From the NCBI GenBank assembly GCA_047632015.1, contig JBLIBC010000076.1, positions 1-10,547 on the forward strand: a stretch of 10,547 bases of DNA, in the 5' to 3' direction. This DNA comes from JBLIAZ01 sp047632015 (GTDB lineage Bacteria; Bacteroidota; Bacteroidia; Flavobacteriales_C; GCA-002722245). Under the pieces are notes generated by a model. It saw nothing but the letters and a program-made list of their open reading frames with translations. It was not told the DNA's origin and did not search any database. Shown here piece after piece: positions 7,193-10,547 of the stretch. Each line of letters opens with the position of its first letter. The stretch's first letter is position 1. The position numbers and the translations under genes were made by a program.

Positions 7193-9220
7193 ATGATAGC
7201 ACCTGAATGCAATAAAAGATATAAAGAGTTAATTGTTCATGATCACGTACGTGTGGATCCGTATTATTGGTTAAATGAAAGAGAAAACCCTCAAGTGATT
7301 GATTATCTGAATAATGAAAATTCATACAGTGATTATTGCATGGAAAGTACCACCGACTTGCAAAAGGAATTGTACCAGGAAATTGTAGGGAGGTTGGACA
7401 AAAAGGAAGAATCGGTTCCTTATTTGTTAGACGGCTGTTATTATTATAACCGTTATAAAGAAGGTAAAGAGTATCCTTTGTATTGTCGAAAAAAAGGAAC
7501 GTTGGACGGTGAGGAAGAGGTTTTACTTGACAACAACGTCTTGGCTCAAGGAAAAGATTATTGCAGTGTGGCAAAACTTTCGGTTAATCCTGTGAGTGAT
7601 ATTTTAGCTTATTCAGTGGATTTTGTATCTCGAAGGATGTACACAATTTGCTTTAAAAACGTAACATCAGGTGAATTACTGAAAGAGGAAATTCCGTCGA
7701 CATCAGGTGGGTTTACTTGGTCCAATGATGGCGAATACTTGTTTTATGTGCAAAAGGATGAAACTACTTTGCGATCGAACAAAGTATTCAGGCATAAGTT
7801 AGGTACTTCGTTTAATGACGATGTCATGGTGTTTCATGAAAAAGAAGAAGCATTTATTTCCTCAGTTTATAAATGTAAATCGAAACAGTTTATTTTTATT
7901 GGATCATACAGTTCTACCTCAACGGAATACAACTTTATCAATGCTAATGAACCTCTGAAGGATTTTTCTTTGTTTCAAAAAAGGGAAGAAAACCACGAGT
8001 ACAGTGTGGATCATTTTGATGATAAATTTTACGTTGTGTCTAATTGGGAAGCGAAAAACTTCCGTTTGTTAACTTGTGGTTTAGGGCAAACAAACAAAGA
8101 GGAATGGGGTGAAAGTGTGGCTCACAGAAAAGACACTTTGCTTGAGGGCCTTGAAATTTTTAAAGACTTTATGGTGTTGGAGGAAAGAAGCGGTGGGTTG
8201 TCTCAATTCAAAATCATTCCAAATGATGGAGCTGCTCCTCATTATATAAAAATGGATGCAGCCTCCTACATGGCATACGGATCAGTCAATATGGAATTTG
8301 ATACGCCCTACTTCAGGTATGGTTATACGAGTTTAGTGACTCCGTCTACTGTTTTTGACTATCACTTCAAGGATAAAAGCAAGGACATAAAAAAGCAACA
8401 AAAAGTCATAGGAGGGTACGACGAACTACAATACAGTACGGAAAGAATTTGCGCTACAGCAAGTGATGGGACTAAAATTCCAATTTCTTTAGTATACAAT
8501 AAAAGCTTGTTTGTTGAAGGTGAATCACCATTGTTACTTTACGGTTACGGCTCGTACGGCCATGTGGTGGATCCTGGTTTTAGTCCTGCTAGATTGAGTT
8601 TATTGGATAGAGGCTTTGCTTTTGCAATAGCTCACATAAGGGGCGGAGAAGACATGGGAAGGTATTGGTACGAAGAAGGAAAAATGCTCAATAAAATGAA
8701 CACTTTTACGGATTTTATTGCCTGTGGAGAACACCTAGTTGATCAAAAGTATTGTGCTAAAAACAAACTGCACGGAATGGGAGGTAGTGCAGGAGGATTG
8801 TTGATTGGAGCAGTAATGAACCTGAAGCCGAATTTATGGAAATCTCTCGTGGCTGCTGTGCCATTTGTGGATGTGGTAACTACCATGTTGGATGATACTA
8901 TTCCTTTGACTACTGGTGAGTATGATGAGTGGGGAAATCCAAATGAAAAAGAATACTATGAGTACATGTTAAGTTACAGTCCTTATGATAATGTGGAAGC
9001 GAAAGACTACCCTTCTTTACTTGTAACTACAGGGTTACATGATTCACAAGTGCAGTATTTTGAACCTGCAAAATGGGTTGCGAAATTACGAGAGTTGAAA
9101 ACCGACAATAACTTATTGTTACTTAAAACAAACATGGAAACTGGCCATGGAGGTGCTTCAGGAAGGTATGAGTATTATAAAGAAGTTGCTTTTGATTATG
9201 CTTTTCTTTTGCGTTCTTGA
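7193..9220 (+). CDS. ptrB: Oligopeptidase B (S9A prolyl-oligopeptidase family serine peptidase)
   Basis: This serine peptidase cleaves short peptides after Arg or Lys, probably in the cytoplasm because no signal peptide is present. The protein has 675 residues, the usual family size. The N-terminal V-R-V-D-P-Y-Y-W-L-N-E-R-E-N-P is typical of oligopeptidase B. A beta-propeller of about 330 residues (about 70-400) gates the active site and is followed by the alpha/beta-hydrolase domain. The triad is complete: Ser532 in G-G-S-A-G-G, Asp617 in G-L-H-D-S-Q-V, and His652 in E-T-G-H-G-G. These positions equal those I recall for the E. coli enzyme, so the alignment is nearly gap-free there. Glu576 of the basic-P1 pocket is kept, residue 578 is Asp instead of Glu, and Asp460 is kept but residue 462 is Gly rather than Asp. 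I chose the ATG at 7193; a TTG at 7187 would add two residues. Confidence 0.95.
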   Translation: MIAPECNKRYKELIVHDHVRVDPYYWLNERENPQVIDYLNNENSYSDYCMESTTDLQKELYQEIVGRLDKKEESVPYLLDGCYYYNRYKEGKEYPLYCRKKGTLDGEEEVLLDNNVLAQGKDYCSVAKLSVNPVSDILAYSVDFVSRRMYTICFKNVTSGELLKEEIPSTSGGFTWSNDGEYLFYVQKDETTLRSNKVFRHKLGTSFNDDVMVFHEKEEAFISSVYKCKSKQFIFIGSYSSTSTEYNFINANEPLKDFSLFQKREENHEYSVDHFDDKFYVVSNWEAKNFRLLTCGLGQTNKEEWGESVAHRKDTLLEGLEIFKDFMVLEERSGGLSQFKIIPNDGAAPHYIKMDAASYMAYGSVNMEFDTPYFRYGYTSLVTPSTVFDYHFKDKSKDIKKQQKVIGGYDELQYSTERICATASDGTKIPISLVYNKSLFVEGESPLLLYGYGSYGHVVDPGFSPARLSLLDRGFAFAIAHIRGGEDMGRYWYEEGKMLNKMNTFTDFIACGEHLVDQKYCAKNKLHGMGGSAGGLLIGAVMNLKPNLWKSLVAAVPFVDVVTTMLDDTIPLTTGEYDEWGNPNEKEYYEYMLSYSPYDNVEAKDYPSLLVTTGLHDSQVQYFEPAKWVAKLRELKTDNNLLLLKTNMETGHGGASGRYEYYKEVAFDYAFLLRS

Positions 9221-9224
9221 TGCC

Positions 9225-9275
9225 ATTTTCCATTGCATGGACTCCTGACCGAGAGGGGTTCATGCAATGGGAAAT
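9225..9275 (+). terminator. Strong 22-bp hairpin after oligopeptidase B, probable terminator or mRNA 3' stabiliser
   Basis: Positions 9225-9246 pair with 9254-9275 over 22 bp around a 7-base loop (9247-9253). Nineteen pairs are Watson-Crick and three are G-T, at 9229/9271, 9240/9260 and 9243/9257. In plus-strand RNA these are G-U wobbles, but in minus-strand RNA they become A-C mismatches, so the structure appears kept for the oligopeptidase B transcript. It starts 5 bases after that stop codon. No T-run follows, so it is not a textbook Rho-independent terminator. It might also affect the convergent carbonic anhydrase transcript. Confidence 0.65.
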
Positions 9276-9300
9276 TGTATAACAATACCACTGGAAGTAA

Positions 9301-9867
9301 TTATAAGAAATCCACGACACCTGAATCCAGATTGTAATAAGCTGGAACTATTTTCACAGCGCCACTTTTGACAGCTTGTGAAATAATTGAAGACCTGTTC
9401 ACCAAATCTTGAGCGGTAAGTTCCGCATTCTTTTTAACTACATCATTAACAGCTGCACCACTTTCTGAAGCACTTATTGCTGGAGCAATGTGACTTAGTA
9501 AATGATTCAAGTTATATCCATTGTCGCCACCTGCAATTGCAGCGGTAACAGCTCCACAACTTTGATGACCCATCACTACAATTACTTTTGATCCTAAGTG
9601 AGCAACAGCATATTCGATGCTTGCCGTGGAGGAAGTATTGGCCACATTACCAGCTACTCTTACTGTAAATAACTCTCCTAATCCTGCATCAAAAGCTTGC
9701 TCAGGAACGACTCGACTGTCAGCGCAACTTAACACGATAGCGTAAGGAGCTTGCCCACCAGTTAATTCATTTCGTCTTGCGCTGTCTTGAAGTTTGCCTT
9801 CTAAGTTATCAGCTACAAATCTTGCATTCCCTTCTTTTAACCTTTGTTCTATTTGTGTAATATCCAT
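9301..9867 (-). CDS. Beta-class carbonic anhydrase
   Basis: This 188-residue zinc enzyme interconverts CO2 and bicarbonate. The two beta-class signatures are present: S-C48-A-D50-S-R52 and G-H101-Q-S-C104-G-A. Cys48, His101 and Cys104 would bind zinc, and Asp50 with Arg52 form the usual dyad. Between them lies L-F-T-V-R-V-A-G-N-V-A, also conserved. The size is slightly short but within the family range. No signal peptide is seen, so the enzyme is probably cytoplasmic and supplies bicarbonate for carboxylations. The start ATG at 9867 places the first helix correctly; there is no Shine-Dalgarno sequence and I found no exact promoter box upstream. It converges on oligopeptidase B and seems to be transcribed alone. 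I give no gene symbol because cynT and can cannot be told apart here. Confidence 0.95.
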   Translation of the reverse strand: MDITQIEQRLKEGNARFVADNLEGKLQDSARRNELTGGQAPYAIVLSCADSRVVPEQAFDAGLGELFTVRVAGNVANTSSTASIEYAVAHLGSKVIVVMGHQSCGAVTAAIAGGDNGYNLNHLLSHIAPAISASESGAAVNDVVKKNAELTAQDLVNRSSIISQAVKSGAVKIVPAYYNLDSGVVDFL

Positions 9868-10078
9868 GGTGTTTGTTTTTAATATTTATGGCTTAAAAAT
9901 ATCATTTTAATTTCGTGTATGGAAAGAGTTTGTGAAAAGAAATCTTAAATCCTTTAAAAAAGTGAGTTGCTTTTTAAGTGGAAATAAAGAATCCTTTGTG
10001 AATTACTCTCTTCCTTTTCAAATAAGATACAAGTCCAATTTCCCTACATTTATAATCAATCACAAGCGATGTTTATAA

Positions 10079-10547
10079 ATGATTGAAATCGACAACACCT
10101 TAGTATCAGATGACCTCCTTGACAAACAATTCGTTTGCAACTTATCAGCTTGTAAAGGGGCTTGTTGTGTAGCTGGTGATAGTGGCGCTCCACTGGAAGA
10201 AGAAGAATGTTCCTTACTTGAAGAAGCCTACGATTTTGTGAAACCCTACATGACTCCTGAGGGAATTGAAGAGGTTGAAAAACAAGGAAATTTCGTGTTT
10301 GATTCAGATGGTGATTTATCTACTCCATTGGTTGATAATCAACAATGTGCGTATGTTTATAAAGACGAAACAGGAATCACTAAATGCGCAGTTGAAAAAG
10401 CTTACTTAAACGATGAGATAGATTTTAGAAAACCAATTTCATGTTATTTGTTTCCTGTTCGTTTAAAACAGTATAAAACTTTCACCGCAGTGAATTTGCA
10501 AATAATAGACATTTGTAGTGATGCTTGTGATTTAGGAGCAAAATTAA
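10079..10547 (+). CDS. DUF3109-family cysteine-rich protein (3' end cut by window edge)
   Basis: The frame is open from the ATG at 10079 for 156 codons to the right edge, with no stop; the family is typically a little under 200 residues, so perhaps 30 or so are missing. The N-terminal motif is C20-x4-C25-x3-C29-C30 (F-V-C-N-L-S-A-C-K-G-A-C-C). Further cysteines follow at 44, 90, 103, 122 (in S-C-Y-L-F-P-V-R), 146 and 150. This pattern matches DUF3109 proteins, which resemble the YkgJ-type putative Fe-S or zinc cysteine-cluster proteins. The spacing suggests a metal or Fe-S site, but the function is unknown. No signal peptide or membrane segment is seen. It is divergent from the carbonic anhydrase with 211 bases between the starts. 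Confidence 0.85.
   Translation, partial: MIEIDNTLVSDDLLDKQFVCNLSACKGACCVAGDSGAPLEEEECSLLEEAYDFVKPYMTPEGIEEVEKQGNFVFDSDGDLSTPLVDNQQCAYVYKDETGITKCAVEKAYLNDEIDFRKPISCYLFPVRLKQYKTFTAVNLQIIDICSDACDLGAKL

Noticed and set aside
7140..7574. 144-residue minus-strand frame opposite the 5' end of oligopeptidase B
   Set aside because: It is opposite conserved oligopeptidase B sequence and shows no domain or helix pattern of its own.
9123..9320. Short minus-strand frame over the oligopeptidase B 3' end and the hairpin
   Set aside because: It covers the conserved catalytic His region on the other strand and the palindrome, and it overlaps the carbonic anhydrase stop. It is a shadow.
9951..9981. AT-rich hairpin upstream of the DUF3109 gene
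   Set aside because: The stem is mainly A/T runs with a bulge and a mismatch, a pattern expected by chance in this base composition.

Overview
The window is low-GC bacterial DNA that looks like the chromosome of a member of the Bacteroidota, most likely Flavobacteriia. Three things suggest this. None of the gene starts has a purine-rich Shine-Dalgarno sequence. Several upstream regions carry TAnnTTTG boxes, the Bacteroidota -7 promoter element. The protein set also fits: a DUF3109 cysteine-cluster protein, a lipoprotein-type RND adaptor, an oligopeptidase B and a solitary aspartate oxidase. The assignment is inferred from these traits, not from a database match.

Layout. Positions 1-4789 hold a four-gene efflux operon on the minus strand. 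Read in the direction of transcription it is a TetR-family repressor, a TolC-like outer-membrane factor, a membrane-fusion adaptor lipoprotein, and an RND inner-membrane pump whose C-terminal half lies beyond the left edge. The genes are 5, 26 and 30 bases apart. A TAnnTTTG box followed at once by a 24-bp inverted repeat lies just upstream of the repressor, which suggests that the repressor controls its own operon. The operon is divergent from nadB (L-aspartate oxidase, first step of NAD synthesis, 5104-6654, plus strand). The 314-base gap between them contains a strongly pyrimidine-rich stretch.

Next come a 121-bp nested palindromic element (6663-6783), a short minus-strand coiled-coil gene of unknown function (6801-7004), and oligopeptidase B (7193-9220, plus strand) with a complete catalytic triad. 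A 22-bp hairpin (9225-9275) separates oligopeptidase B from a convergent beta-carbonic anhydrase (9301-9867, minus strand). The right edge holds the first 156 codons of a DUF3109 protein (10079 onward, plus strand).

The efflux genes form one functional unit spanning both membranes. The others look like independent housekeeping or accessory genes. I saw no transposase, integrase, CRISPR array, tRNA or rRNA, and no multi-gene system that looks new. The observations most worth following up are the two structured elements at the convergent gene ends, the candidate TetR operator, and substitutions in the predicted specificity pockets of oligopeptidase B.
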